Source of the DNA: CAZFCK01 sp964517355
GTDB lineage: Bacteria; Desulfobacterota; Desulfovibrionia; Desulfovibrionales; Desulfovibrionaceae
Assembly (NCBI GenBank): GCA_964517355.1
Contig: CAZFCK010000066.1
Span: forward strand, 1 to 20,776
Length of the DNA: 20,776 nt
Direction of reading: 5' to 3'
Below the pieces are notes generated by a model, which did no database searches, was not told the origin of the DNA, and worked only from the letters and a program-made list of their open reading frames with translations. Shown here one piece after another: positions 8,011 to 16,051 of the stretch; within the stretch, counting starts at the first letter, position 1, and the number at the start of each line of letters is the position of its first letter. The translations under genes and the position numbers were made by a program.

Positions 8011-9681
8011 ATGCATCAAATTCTCCAGGACATCCTGCGCCAGCACCGCATCAGCGCCTATCCCGACCCCTCTTGGTATGTCTGGGCCTCGAACCAGCTT
8101 GTCCAATGTCTTTCCGGGGGCGAACATCCGCCGCAAGACGATCTGCAACGCGCGCAACTGCTGACGACAGCAGTGCGGTTCATGCGCCAGGGCGTGGTTT
8201 TCTCTCCGTACGATCGTGGCCTGCTCGCCATGCTTTTCAAACTGCACGCCCTCTCCGGCCTGCCCAACACGCAACTTGCCTGGCACCGCTGGGCGGACGC
8301 CCAACTCGACGGCCTCCAGCTCTGCCCGCAAAGCCAGGCCCTGGAAGCGGTGGAAGGCGTACGCAACAAACCGGGCGCCGTCATCCGCCTTCTGGCGCAA
8401 CAGCCGCCCGTCAACGTGTTTTACCTGCTGCTCATGGAATTGTGGCGGCTTGGAGAAAAAGACGCGCTCCTGGAGCACATCCGGCGCTTCCGCGCCCTGC
8501 CCCATACCGCCCCCGTCGCTCCGGTGTTGGCCGTCGCCGCCTGGCATGCCGGAGATCTGGATCTTTCCCAAGAACTGCTGGGCATGTCACCGCCCCATTT
8601 TTTGTCGCACTTGCTGCAAGCGGAACTGGCCCTGGCCGCTGATGACCGCGACGCGGCCCAGGCCCATTGGCGGCTATCGCTCAAAGCCGAACCCTTGCAG
8701 CCTTCCTTGGTGTACAGGATGCAGCAAAGCGCCATGGCGGCCCCCGACCCGAACCTGGTGCGCAAGGCCAAGGTCCATGTGGCCTTCTACACTTTCAACA
8801 AGCTGCATATGACGCTGGACACCTTGAAAAGCCTGTTGCGATCGAACATCGGCGAAGCCACGGTCAGCCTGCTGAACAACGGCTCCACCGCTTTTTCACC
8901 GCAGGAACTCGAGGCGGGCGTGGACGCCATACGTCAGGGGCGCCCCGTGAACCTCATCCACCTGCCCACCAATATCGGCGCTCCGGCCGCGCGCAACTGG
9001 CTGCGCCGGTTGCCCGAGACCTCGGCGGCCGATTATCTGGCCTACCTGGACGACGACGTGTTTCTCCCCCCAAACTGGCTGGAGCACTATCTTCAGGACC
9101 TCAAATCCGCCCCCAAAGCGGTGGTCGCCGGCCCTTTGTGCCTCAACCCCGGCCAGCTGCGCACCATCCAATACATCTGGCGTTTTTTCGAGGAAGTGGG
9201 CGACCATCACATCAGATTCAGCAACAACTGCCCCCAGTTCATGGATATCGGGCAATATTCCTCGCGGCGCGTCTGCCTCTCGGTCATGGGCTGTTGCCAC
9301 CTTTTCGACATGCGCCGGGTGAACGGCCTCGCTATCCCCGATTTCGACATCCGCTTTTCACCGTCCCAGGTGGACGACCTGGAGCACGACATGCAGATCT
9401 GGAAAGCGGGAGGCCAGGTGTTGTATGACGGGCGCGTGCGCGTGGTGCACCGGCAGGACGCGGGAAAGCAATCGCCCCTTTCCGCGGCGGCATGGGGCAA
9501 TGTGCTTGCGAATCATCGCAAGATGGAAGCGAAATGGTCAGCCGGAGAACTCGATACGGTGCACCGCAAAGTGACCGAGGCGGACGACGCCTGGTATCGC
9601 GCCTCGTTGGACGCGGTGCGCCCCATGCTGCCTGAAAACGCCAAGAGCGTGCTGGAACTCTACGCGTTCAGGTCCGTTTGA
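8011..9681 (+). CDS. GT2-type glycosyltransferase with helical N-terminal region
   Basis: A 556-residue protein. Residues 1 to about 245 are alpha-helical and leucine- and alanine-rich with TPR-like spacing, but I see no strict repeat consensus. A GT-A fold typical of glycosyltransferase family 2 starts near residue 252 with VHVAFYTFNKLHMTLDTL. It continues through LLNNGS and PTNIGAPAARNW to the metal-binding motif YLDDDV (Asp347-Asp349). A later acidic QVDDLEHDMQIW may hold the catalytic base. The start is ATG 8011 with AAAGGAG at 7992-7998, a rather long 12-base gap; no closer in-frame start exists. A longer in-frame reading from 7906 overlaps the previous gene and was rejected. Only 25 bases separate it from the phosphotransferase gene, so it probably belongs to the same operon. 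The sugar donor and the acceptor are not evident. Confidence 0.85.
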   Translation: MHQILQDILRQHRISAYPDPSWYVWASNQLVQCLSGGEHPPQDDLQRAQLLTTAVRFMRQGVVFSPYDRGLLAMLFKLHALSGLPNTQLAWHRWADAQLDGLQLCPQSQALEAVEGVRNKPGAVIRLLAQQPPVNVFYLLLMELWRLGEKDALLEHIRRFRALPHTAPVAPVLAVAAWHAGDLDLSQELLGMSPPHFLSHLLQAELALAADDRDAAQAHWRLSLKAEPLQPSLVYRMQQSAMAAPDPNLVRKAKVHVAFYTFNKLHMTLDTLKSLLRSNIGEATVSLLNNGSTAFSPQELEAGVDAIRQGRPVNLIHLPTNIGAPAARNWLRRLPETSAADYLAYLDDDVFLPPNWLEHYLQDLKSAPKAVVAGPLCLNPGQLRTIQYIWRFFEEVGDHHIRFSNNCPQFMDIGQYSSRRVCLSVMGCCHLFDMRRVNGLAIPDFDIRFSPSQVDDLEHDMQIWKAGGQVLYDGRVRVVHRQDAGKQSPLSAAAWGNVLANHRKMEAKWSAGELDTVHRKVTEADDAWYRASLDAVRPMLPENAKSVLELYAFRSV

Positions 9682-9778
9682 GCCGGCCATGTGAAAACGG
9701 TAAAAAAAGTAATCATGCCAAAAAGTTATACAAGATAAGAAGTTTTGCTGATTCTTAAGAACTTTTTTCAAACAGCTC
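9682..9778. other. Gap between convergent genes, possible weak terminator
   Basis: This AT-rich 97-base gap separates two converging genes. AAGTT near 9740 can pair with AACTT near 9760, extended by A-T and G-U pairs and followed by a T-run, which could end the plus-strand transcript. The stem is short and AT-rich, so this is only a possibility. TTCTTAAGAA at 9752-9761 is a perfect short palindrome. Confidence 0.25.
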
Positions 9779-10963
9779 TTAAGCCGCCGGAGTCATTCCT
9801 TTTTCAATTTCAGAATGCTCCAGCGTATCCCGCGCCACCTGCTCCAGGTCGCAGCCGGTGAGGCGTTGCAACCGGTCCTGCCAGGCCAGGGCGCGTCCAA
9901 GGCGGCCATTGATCGCGGTCCGTGCCCGCGGATCATGGCCGTGGCGCTCCAGCACAACGCCGTAACGTTGCCGCACGCTCACCACATGTGTGCCGGCCAC
10001 CAGCTTGTCCGCCATGAAGACCAGCTCTTTTTCCGTCACCGGTTTTGCAGGATCGCAAGCCATGTCGCGGTGATCCGCCACAATATCCGCAACGCCGTGG
10101 AAGCCGAGCCGGGCGAGAAAACGCCCCCCTTCCCGTTCATGTTGGGGCTTGCCTTTGGCCACATCATGGAGCGTCGCCGCCGCGGCAATGCACTGATGAT
10201 CAAAGGTCACTCCCTGCGCCGTTTCCAGGCACCGCGCAAAGGCCAGCGCCACCCTGGCCACGGCCTTGCAGTGCCGCACGGCCCGCTGGGGCGTGCCCGC
10301 CAACGCGAATGCCGCGCTGCATTCGTCTTCTACCGGTATATGGGGGCGCTTGCTTTGCAACAACGCGAAATCGTCCGGGGTATCGGCGTCCAGCATGGTG
10401 CCGGCGTCTGCCGTGGGAAAATCCCGCACCGTGTCGGGGCGCTCGCTTTCCCAGGCTTCCAGGGCTCCGCGCAGCCCCATGAAACCGTTCCAGGAGAGAA
10501 TATGTTCGCGCATGCGCGCCGCGCAGAGCGGGGGGTGTCCGCGCTCCCCCAAAAAGGTGGGCAACAGGATGTCGGGCCGTGTCTCCGCAAAATCCTGCAA
10601 CTCAAGAGCGAGGGTTTCAGGCCTGACAAGAGGGATATCCACGGGCCAGACAAAAAAGCGCGCGCAGGAGTCCGGCAAGGCGGCCACTCCGCGCACCACG
10701 GAGCCGAACATGCCGTCGGCAAAACCGGGGTTGTGAACGCAACGCGCTCCCGCATCCCGGGCTGCGGCCGCGACCTGTGCGGCATTGAATCCCGTGACCA
10801 CGATGCGTTGCGAGACACCCACAGCAGCCAGCGCCTCCAGCACATGCCCTAGAAAAGTGCGCTCCCCCAAGGTCATCAAGGGCTTGAAACCCGCTTCCCC
10901 CATCCCCTTGCGCATCCGCGAGGAAAACCCCGCGGCCAGTACAACAGCCGCCGCATCAGACAA
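9779..10963 (-). CDS. MobA/MocA-like nucleotidyltransferase fused to HD phosphohydrolase
   Basis: A 394-residue two-domain cytoplasmic protein. The N-terminal half has the MobA-like NTP-transferase signature VVLAAGFSSRM (7-17) followed by Lys27, then GFADGMFGSVVRG, a metal-binding Asp109 in WPVDIPLV, RGHPP, and a closing DADTPDDF. These are shared with MobA and MocA enzymes that attach a nucleotide to molybdopterin. The C-terminal half is an HD domain with His231, His266-Asp267 (LHDVAKG) and Asp319 (MADK), the usual metal ligands. I chose the TTG start at 10963-10961 because AAGGAG lies 8 bases before it (plus-strand CTCCTT at 10971-10976). A longer reading from TTG 10990 would place this ribosome site inside the gene. 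Related MocA/YgfJ proteins work in molybdenum hydroxylase maturation, but no such enzyme is encoded nearby, so the substrate of either domain is unknown. Confidence 0.82.
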   Translation of the reverse strand: MSDAAAVVLAAGFSSRMRKGMGEAGFKPLMTLGERTFLGHVLEALAAVGVSQRIVVTGFNAAQVAAAARDAGARCVHNPGFADGMFGSVVRGVAALPDSCARFFVWPVDIPLVRPETLALELQDFAETRPDILLPTFLGERGHPPLCAARMREHILSWNGFMGLRGALEAWESERPDTVRDFPTADAGTMLDADTPDDFALLQSKRPHIPVEDECSAAFALAGTPQRAVRHCKAVARVALAFARCLETAQGVTFDHQCIAAAATLHDVAKGKPQHEREGGRFLARLGFHGVADIVADHRDMACDPAKPVTEKELVFMADKLVAGTHVVSVRQRYGVVLERHGHDPRARTAINGRLGRALAWQDRLQRLTGCDLEQVARDTLEHSEIEKGMTPAA

Positions 10964-11252
10964 AACACTCGCTCCTTGTGAGCATGGCAATCTGGAAAAG
11001 ATCTACCTACCCTTATGTATTTCCCCAAATAATGAACCATTCATTCGGAAACATCGTCTTCCCGAGGCGCATGCGCCCCAGTTCCCGCAGTACATCACAC
11101 CACGCCCTGCGGCTGGAAAAAAAGACGGCTCGACTCTTTGATGGGAAATAAACACTTGGAGTGGCTTTCAAAGGGGGCAATTCCGACTATCGCCAGTACA
11201 TTGCGTCGCAACGGCCCCCCTCAATGATGCGTCGCCAGCCACAGCGCTGTAT
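10964..11252. other. Intergenic region, no gene seen
   Basis: I find no supported gene here. It includes a perfect 12-base palindrome GGCGCATGCGCC at 11066-11077 and a short inverted repeat AATGA/TCATT near 11033-11047. Neither is beyond chance in a window this size. The leader of the MobA-HD gene lies here, with no clear promoter boxes. Confidence 0.4.
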
Positions 11253-11435
11253 CTACCCTCTGGCCTTGAGAATCACAGGTATGGCCATGGCCGCCACAAT
11301 GGCGAGCAACGGCGGCCCGTACAAGGGAAGCAGCACCAGAGACCACCGCCACCCTATGCGGCCTGTTTTCTTCAAATACACAAATACGGCCGTCAAGGCG
11401 AAGCAGCAAAGAAAAAACCAGTCGGTAAGATTCAT
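11253..11435 (-). CDS. Small hypothetical membrane protein
   Basis: A possible 60-residue protein. It starts MNLTDWFFLCCFALTAVFVY and then has KKTGRIGWRW, a second hydrophobic stretch of about 25 residues (VLLPLYGPPLLAIVAAMAIP), and a basic end ILKARG. This is the pattern of a small two-helix inner-membrane protein with a positively charged loop. A good ribosome site, AAAGGA, lies 9 bases before the ATG. There is no known domain and I do not recognise the family. It lies in the same direction as the MobA-HD gene but 290 bases from it, and on the same strand downstream of the RND operon. The sensible membrane topology and ribosome site argue that it is real, but its small size keeps confidence moderate. 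Confidence 0.5.
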   Translation of the reverse strand: MNLTDWFFLCCFALTAVFVYLKKTGRIGWRWSLVLLPLYGPPLLAIVAAMAIPVILKARG

Positions 11436-11636
11436 GGCGCAATGTCCTTTGCCAAGGGCTCTTTGCCGCCTCGCTCAGTAAGCCGAAGAAAGCCGAGCTA
11501 TTACATTTTTTCCCAGAATCCTTTCTAGGAATTTTTCATCGCCAAAGCAATATGCTTTTATTAACTTAATAGTTTGCCCCATAAAAGGCCAGCTCAGCCA
11601 GGTATGGGCGCATGTTCATCCCTCCGCAAAAGACGG

Positions 11637-14600
11637 TCAATGCTCCTGCACCGGTGCGGACCGCGAAGGTGACGGGACGGGCTGCACACTGCGATGTCCC
11701 AGAAGGTTATGCACGTCTTCAAGCACCATATACAGCGCGGGGACCAGCAACAGCGTGATGCTTGTGGCGAAAAGAATGCCGAAGCCGAGGGAAATGGCCA
11801 TGGGGATCAGGAACTTCGCCTGACGTGAAGTTTCCAGAATCATGGGCGCAAGTCCGCCGCACGTGGTGACCGTCGTCAGCATGATGGGGCGGAAGCGTTG
11901 AATGCCCGCCGTCTTGATGGCGTTCACGGGCTTTTCTCCCGCGCGCACGCGCCTGTTGGCGAAATCGATGAGCACCAAGGAATCGTTGACCACAACGCCG
12001 GACAAAGCCACCACGCCGAACATGCTCATAAGACTGAGGGAATAGCCCATTATCATATGTCCGTACACGGCGCCGATGATGCCGAACGGAATGCAGAACA
12101 TAATGATCAACGGCTGGAAATAACTCCGGAATGGAATGGCAAGCAGCGCGTAGATGGCGATCAGCGCCAGCAGCAGCCCCTCGTAGAGGCTGGCCATGCT
12201 TTCGCGCAGATCTGCCTGGCGTCCTTCAAAGCTGAAGGTCAGGCCCTGGTACTGGTTGACAAGGTTGGGCAACACGCTCTGTTTCAGTTCATTGATCACG
12301 CCCTCGGCCGCGCTGCGCGGCGTCACGTTGGCCGTGACCTCGTTGACGCGGCGGCTGTTGCTGCGCGTGATGCTGGTATAGGCGCGTCCCTGCGTGACTG
12401 TGGCCAGATCCCTGAGAAACATCTCCTTGCCGTCGGGCAGGCGGATAACCAGCGCATCCAGGGTTTCTTCGGTGGCGCGCTCCCTTTCCGGCAGGCGCAC
12501 ACGTATCGTCACCTCATTGCGGCCTCTTTGCTGTTTCAGGGCTTCCGCCCCCAAAAATGCGTAGCGGACCTGATTCGCCACTTCGCTGGAGGTTATGCCC
12601 ACGGCTTCGCCCATCGGGGTCAATTTGATATCGAACTGGCGCTTGCCTTTTGCCGAGCCGTCGTCGATATCGGAAAGCACTGCGAAATTGTTCAACGATT
12701 CGGCTAGATGTTCGCTCGCGGTATCAAGGACCTCCGTATTGCTGTGACTGAGGCGTACGGTGAGTCCCTTGCCGCCGCCCGGTCCGCCGCGGTCCGACTC
12801 GTAGGTTATGGATTCAAGCCCGTGCAGCGGCCCCACGGTATCACGCCACAAGGTGATGACCTCCGCCGTACCCAAGGGGCGGATCTCCGGACTCGTCAGA
12901 AAAATCCGCACTTCTATCTCATTTTCTTCAACCTTGGACCAGACGCCTTTGCTCAAGTCAGCGCCTCCATGCTCCGCAACGACCTTGTCCGCCGCGTCGA
13001 TCAGGCGCTGCTGCACCCTTTCAACGCTTCCCCGGGAAGCTCCGTAAGGCAGCACCGCGTTGACAAAGGCATAGTCCGATTCCACTTTGGGAAATAATTC
13101 TATGCCCATGCGGCCGGAAAGGGCATAGCCCAAAGTTCCAATCAGCAAGGCCAGGCCACCGGCCAGCACGATATAACGCCGTCTAAGCGACTTGCTGATA
13201 AGCTTGCCGTAATTTTTGTAGATCATATGCTCGAACCACGCGCTGAAACGCGATTGCACCCGGATGATCGGATTGAGCAACGGCAGGCGGCTTTGCGCTT
13301 TGCCGTGTCCCAAATGCGCAGGGAGCACGAACAGACTTTCAATAAGGGAGACCGTAAAAACCGAGGCCACCACAAGGGGAATGGACTTGAAGACCTTGCC
13401 CATCATCCCCGGCACGAAATACATGGGCAAAAAAGCCACCACGTTGGTGAGCACGCTGAAGATGACAGGGCCCGCGACCTCACGCGCGCCCTCGATTGCC
13501 GCGCGCAGGAACGAGCTGCCCCGCTGCCTGTGGTAGTAGACGTTTTCGCCAACGACAATGGCGTCGTCCACCACTATGCCCAGCGTGATGATAAAGGCGA
13601 ACATGGTGATCATGTTGATGCTGAAATCGGTAAAGGAGAGAAAAATGAACGAGCCCAAAAAGGATATGGGAATGCCCAGGCTTACCCAAAAGGCCAGCCG
13701 GATTTCCAGAAACAGGGCCAGAAAGATAAAGACAAGCGACAAGCCCAGGTAGGCGTTGCCGAGCAGCAATTCGGCCCTTTCCATAAAAATATCTGAACTA
13801 TCCCGAAGCATTGCGAGATGCACGGTGGATGGCAAGGTAAGACTGAACTCGGCCGCCACCTCCTGGGCCGCGGCGCTGACTTCGATGGGCGTCTGATCGC
13901 CCACGCGGTACACCTCCACCAACACGGCCTGCTGCCCGTCCCAACTCGCCCAGGCGTTCGTATCCTCGAATCCTTCGCTGATTGTGGCGATATCGCCAAG
14001 GTAGACCTTTGCGCCCCCTTCTCCGGCTATCACCGGAATATTCGCGAATTCGGAGGCCCAATCCCGGCGGTCGGTGACGCGCACAAGGATTTCTCCCTGC
14101 CGCGTGCGCATGCTGCCGCCGCCAAGCTCCACGGAGCCGCTGGAGATGCGCTTGGCCACGTCGCTCAAGGTCAAACCGTAACGTCTGAGGTTTTCCTGAG
14201 AAATCTCGACATGGATTTCCATATCGCGCGCGCCTTCGAACTCCACCTGTGTGATGCCGGGGTTCGCCAGCAGGGCGTCGCGCAAATTATCCGCCACTTC
14301 CCGCAGGGACATCTCGCCCACGCCGCCGTACAGAGCAAAACGCACCACTTCGTGGCGTCTGGATTCAATACTGACGTTGGGGTCTTCCGTTTCATCCGGC
14401 AGGGTGGTGATATTGTCCACCTCGCTCTTGATTTCCTGCCAGAGCCGCTGCACGTCTGCGCCTTCCAGGGCCTCGACCCGGATGGAGGCATGGCCCTCGG
14501 AGGCGGTGGACGTGATTTCGTCTATGCCTTCAAGACCCTGTATGGCCTGTTCCACGGCAATGACCACGCCCCGTTCCACTTCCTCGGGACTCGCCCCCGG

Positions 14601-14798
14601 ATAGGCGATGCTCACGGAGACGATGTCGGAATCAAATTCCGGAAAGACTTCCTGCTTGATGTGCGCGCCCACGATAAGGCCGCCCACAAGGAGCACGAGC
14701 ATAAGCAGATTCGCGGCCACGTTATTGGACGCCATCCAGGCGATGCTTCCATGCGTGGATGGCTGCTTGGGTGGTTTTTGGCTTGTCTTGGCGCTCAT
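11637..14798 (-). CDS. RND efflux pump, inner-membrane permease (AcrB/HAE-1-like)
   Basis: A 1053-residue proton-driven permease of the AcrB/MexB (HAE) superfamily, the usual full length. It has the N-terminal helix after residue 20, a large periplasmic porter part, then a run of helices with TLGIVVDDAIVVGENV. The Asp411-Asp412 pair matches the AcrB proton-relay aspartates and differs from the metal-pump CzcA form, which has a DGAVV-type motif. A second periplasmic domain begins after GRMGIELFPKVESDYAFV, and the last helices include VALSGVVVNDSLVLIDFAN. The start codon overlaps the stop of the fusion-protein gene by four bases (ATGA), so translation is probably coupled. The substrate is likely an organic or hydrophobic compound. 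This is inference from the motif; a metal substrate is not excluded given the operon order. Confidence 0.94.
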   Translation of the reverse strand: MSAKTSQKPPKQPSTHGSIAWMASNNVAANLLMLVLLVGGLIVGAHIKQEVFPEFDSDIVSVSIAYPGASPEEVERGVVIAVEQAIQGLEGIDEITSTASEGHASIRVEALEGADVQRLWQEIKSEVDNITTLPDETEDPNVSIESRRHEVVRFALYGGVGEMSLREVADNLRDALLANPGITQVEFEGARDMEIHVEISQENLRRYGLTLSDVAKRISSGSVELGGGSMRTRQGEILVRVTDRRDWASEFANIPVIAGEGGAKVYLGDIATISEGFEDTNAWASWDGQQAVLVEVYRVGDQTPIEVSAAAQEVAAEFSLTLPSTVHLAMLRDSSDIFMERAELLLGNAYLGLSLVFIFLALFLEIRLAFWVSLGIPISFLGSFIFLSFTDFSINMITMFAFIITLGIVVDDAIVVGENVYYHRQRGSSFLRAAIEGAREVAGPVIFSVLTNVVAFLPMYFVPGMMGKVFKSIPLVVASVFTVSLIESLFVLPAHLGHGKAQSRLPLLNPIIRVQSRFSAWFEHMIYKNYGKLISKSLRRRYIVLAGGLALLIGTLGYALSGRMGIELFPKVESDYAFVNAVLPYGASRGSVERVQQRLIDAADKVVAEHGGADLSKGVWSKVEENEIEVRIFLTSPEIRPLGTAEVITLWRDTVGPLHGLESITYESDRGGPGGGKGLTVRLSHSNTEVLDTASEHLAESLNNFAVLSDIDDGSAKGKRQFDIKLTPMGEAVGITSSEVANQVRYAFLGAEALKQQRGRNEVTIRVRLPERERATEETLDALVIRLPDGKEMFLRDLATVTQGRAYTSITRSNSRRVNEVTANVTPRSAAEGVINELKQSVLPNLVNQYQGLTFSFEGRQADLRESMASLYEGLLLALIAIYALLAIPFRSYFQPLIIMFCIPFGIIGAVYGHMIMGYSLSLMSMFGVVALSGVVVNDSLVLIDFANRRVRAGEKPVNAIKTAGIQRFRPIMLTTVTTCGGLAPMILETSRQAKFLIPMAISLGFGILFATSITLLLVPALYMVLEDVHNLLGHRSVQPVPSPSRSAPVQEH

Positions 14799-16051
14799 TT
14801 TCCGGCCTCCGGCGCGTCCTTGCTCGCGTTACCGGCCTCCCCCGGCGCCTCTGACGGGAGCGCCGCGCCCTGGCCTTCGACCTGCACGCGCATGCCGTCA
14901 ACAGCCGTGGAAAGACCCGCGACAACGACCTGTTCGCCCTCCCGCAACCCCGCATCCAGATAAACAACTTCTTCATCTTTGCCCACGGGAGTTACCTGGC
15001 GCACCCGAAGTTCACCGTTTTCCACCACCCAGATTGTGGAGCCTTCCCGCAGGGCCTCCCGCGGCAGGGAAAAAACATTGTTCAACGGCGCCGTTTCCAT
15101 CTCCAGGCTCACGTATTCCCCAAGAATCAAGGGCTTGAGACCCTTTTCCCTGGGATGCAGCGGATCTTCCACCACAACTATGCCCTTGGCCATCATGGTT
15201 TCATCCTTGAGCGTGCCGGAGAGGCGCATCAGACGCCCTTCCCATGCCCCTCCACCGGATTGCGGGCGGACTTTCACGGGCACGCCGCCGTCCTGGTTCC
15301 AATCCAAACGGTCCACCCAATCCAGGGGCAAAGCCACCTCCACCCAATAGGCATCCGTACCCACAATGGTCGCCACGGCGGTGCTGGAGCTGACCTGCGA
15401 CCCCACGTTGACCGAAAGTTCCGTCACCAGGGCGTTGAAAGGCGCCCGGAGTTCCGTGCGCTCCAAATCCAGTTTGGCCTGCTCCAGATTGGCCCTGGCG
15501 CTCTCCAATGCGGCCAGAGCCTGGAGCAGCTGCGGTTTGCGCAAGGCCAGATCCGTTTTCAGCTGGATGTTGTTTTCTTCCCGCAGCAACATCTGCAATT
15601 CTTCCCGCGCCACAACCTGTTGCCCTTGCTCCATGGCCAAATCGGCTTCCGCGCTTTGCACCGCTATCTCGCTCTTTTTGACCTCAAGCGCATATTCACG
15701 CTGGTCCAATCTGACCATCAACTCTCCGGCCTTAAGCAGTCCGCCTGGGGTCAATTGGGGCGCGATCATGACCACCGTGCCCGACACTTCCGGCCGCAGT
15801 TCCACTTCTTGCGCCGGGACAACGCTGCCCATGGCCTGAAGATGCATCCTCGTATCGATGCGCTTGGGAACAAGCGTATCCACCATGGGCGCCACCACGG
15901 GTCGCCGCACTTTCTGCGCCGCCACCCTGTTCTGCAAAAAATACATGGCCACGCCGGCCCCCGCGGCCAGCAGGCACAAACACACAACTATATTGAGGAC
16001 GATACCGAGCTTTCCGGACTTCGGTTCCACAAGTTTATCTGCATCACTCAT
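14795..16051 (-). CDS. RND membrane fusion protein (periplasmic adaptor)
   Basis: A 418-residue HlyD/AcrA-type adaptor that links the pump to the outer-membrane channel. Residues 15-39 form a single N-terminal signal-anchor helix. Then come the lipoyl half-motif around RPEVSGTVVMIAPQ, a long coiled-coil hairpin (about residues 115-210, rich in Glu, Gln, Leu and Ala), the second lipoyl half at LRAPFNALVTELSVNVGSQV, and beta-barrel and membrane-proximal domains. The C-terminal tail of roughly 25 residues is rich in Ala, Glu and Gly. I see no His-rich metal-binding extension as in some CzcB-type proteins. The start ATG 16051 has GGAGAG a few bases upstream and overlaps the end of the channel gene by 8 bases; its own end overlaps the pump gene by 4 bases. 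Confidence 0.92.
   Translation of the reverse strand: MSDADKLVEPKSGKLGIVLNIVVCLCLLAAGAGVAMYFLQNRVAAQKVRRPVVAPMVDTLVPKRIDTRMHLQAMGSVVPAQEVELRPEVSGTVVMIAPQLTPGGLLKAGELMVRLDQREYALEVKKSEIAVQSAEADLAMEQGQQVVAREELQMLLREENNIQLKTDLALRKPQLLQALAALESARANLEQAKLDLERTELRAPFNALVTELSVNVGSQVSSSTAVATIVGTDAYWVEVALPLDWVDRLDWNQDGGVPVKVRPQSGGGAWEGRLMRLSGTLKDETMMAKGIVVVEDPLHPREKGLKPLILGEYVSLEMETAPLNNVFSLPREALREGSTIWVVENGELRVRQVTPVGKDEEVVYLDAGLREGEQVVVAGLSTAVDGMRVQVEGQGAALPSEAPGEAGNASKDAPEAGK

Noticed and set aside
9815..10852. Long plus-strand frame opposite the MobA-HD gene
   Set aside because: The minus strand carries intact NTP-transferase and HD motifs; the plus frame shows none.
11066..11077. Perfect palindrome GGCGCATGCGCC
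   Set aside because: Twelve-base palindromes are expected several times by chance in a window of this size and nothing around it suggests a site.
11637..14798. Heavy-metal (CzcA/CnrA) identity for the RND permease
   Set aside because: The operon order suggests it, but the helix-4 signature has the AcrB-like DD pair and the fusion protein lacks a His-rich extension, so I kept the multidrug-type call.
13818..14963. Long plus-strand frame opposite the RND permease and fusion-protein genes
   Set aside because: It is an antisense shadow crossing two well-supported genes, with a His- and Gly-rich product that has no recognisable family.
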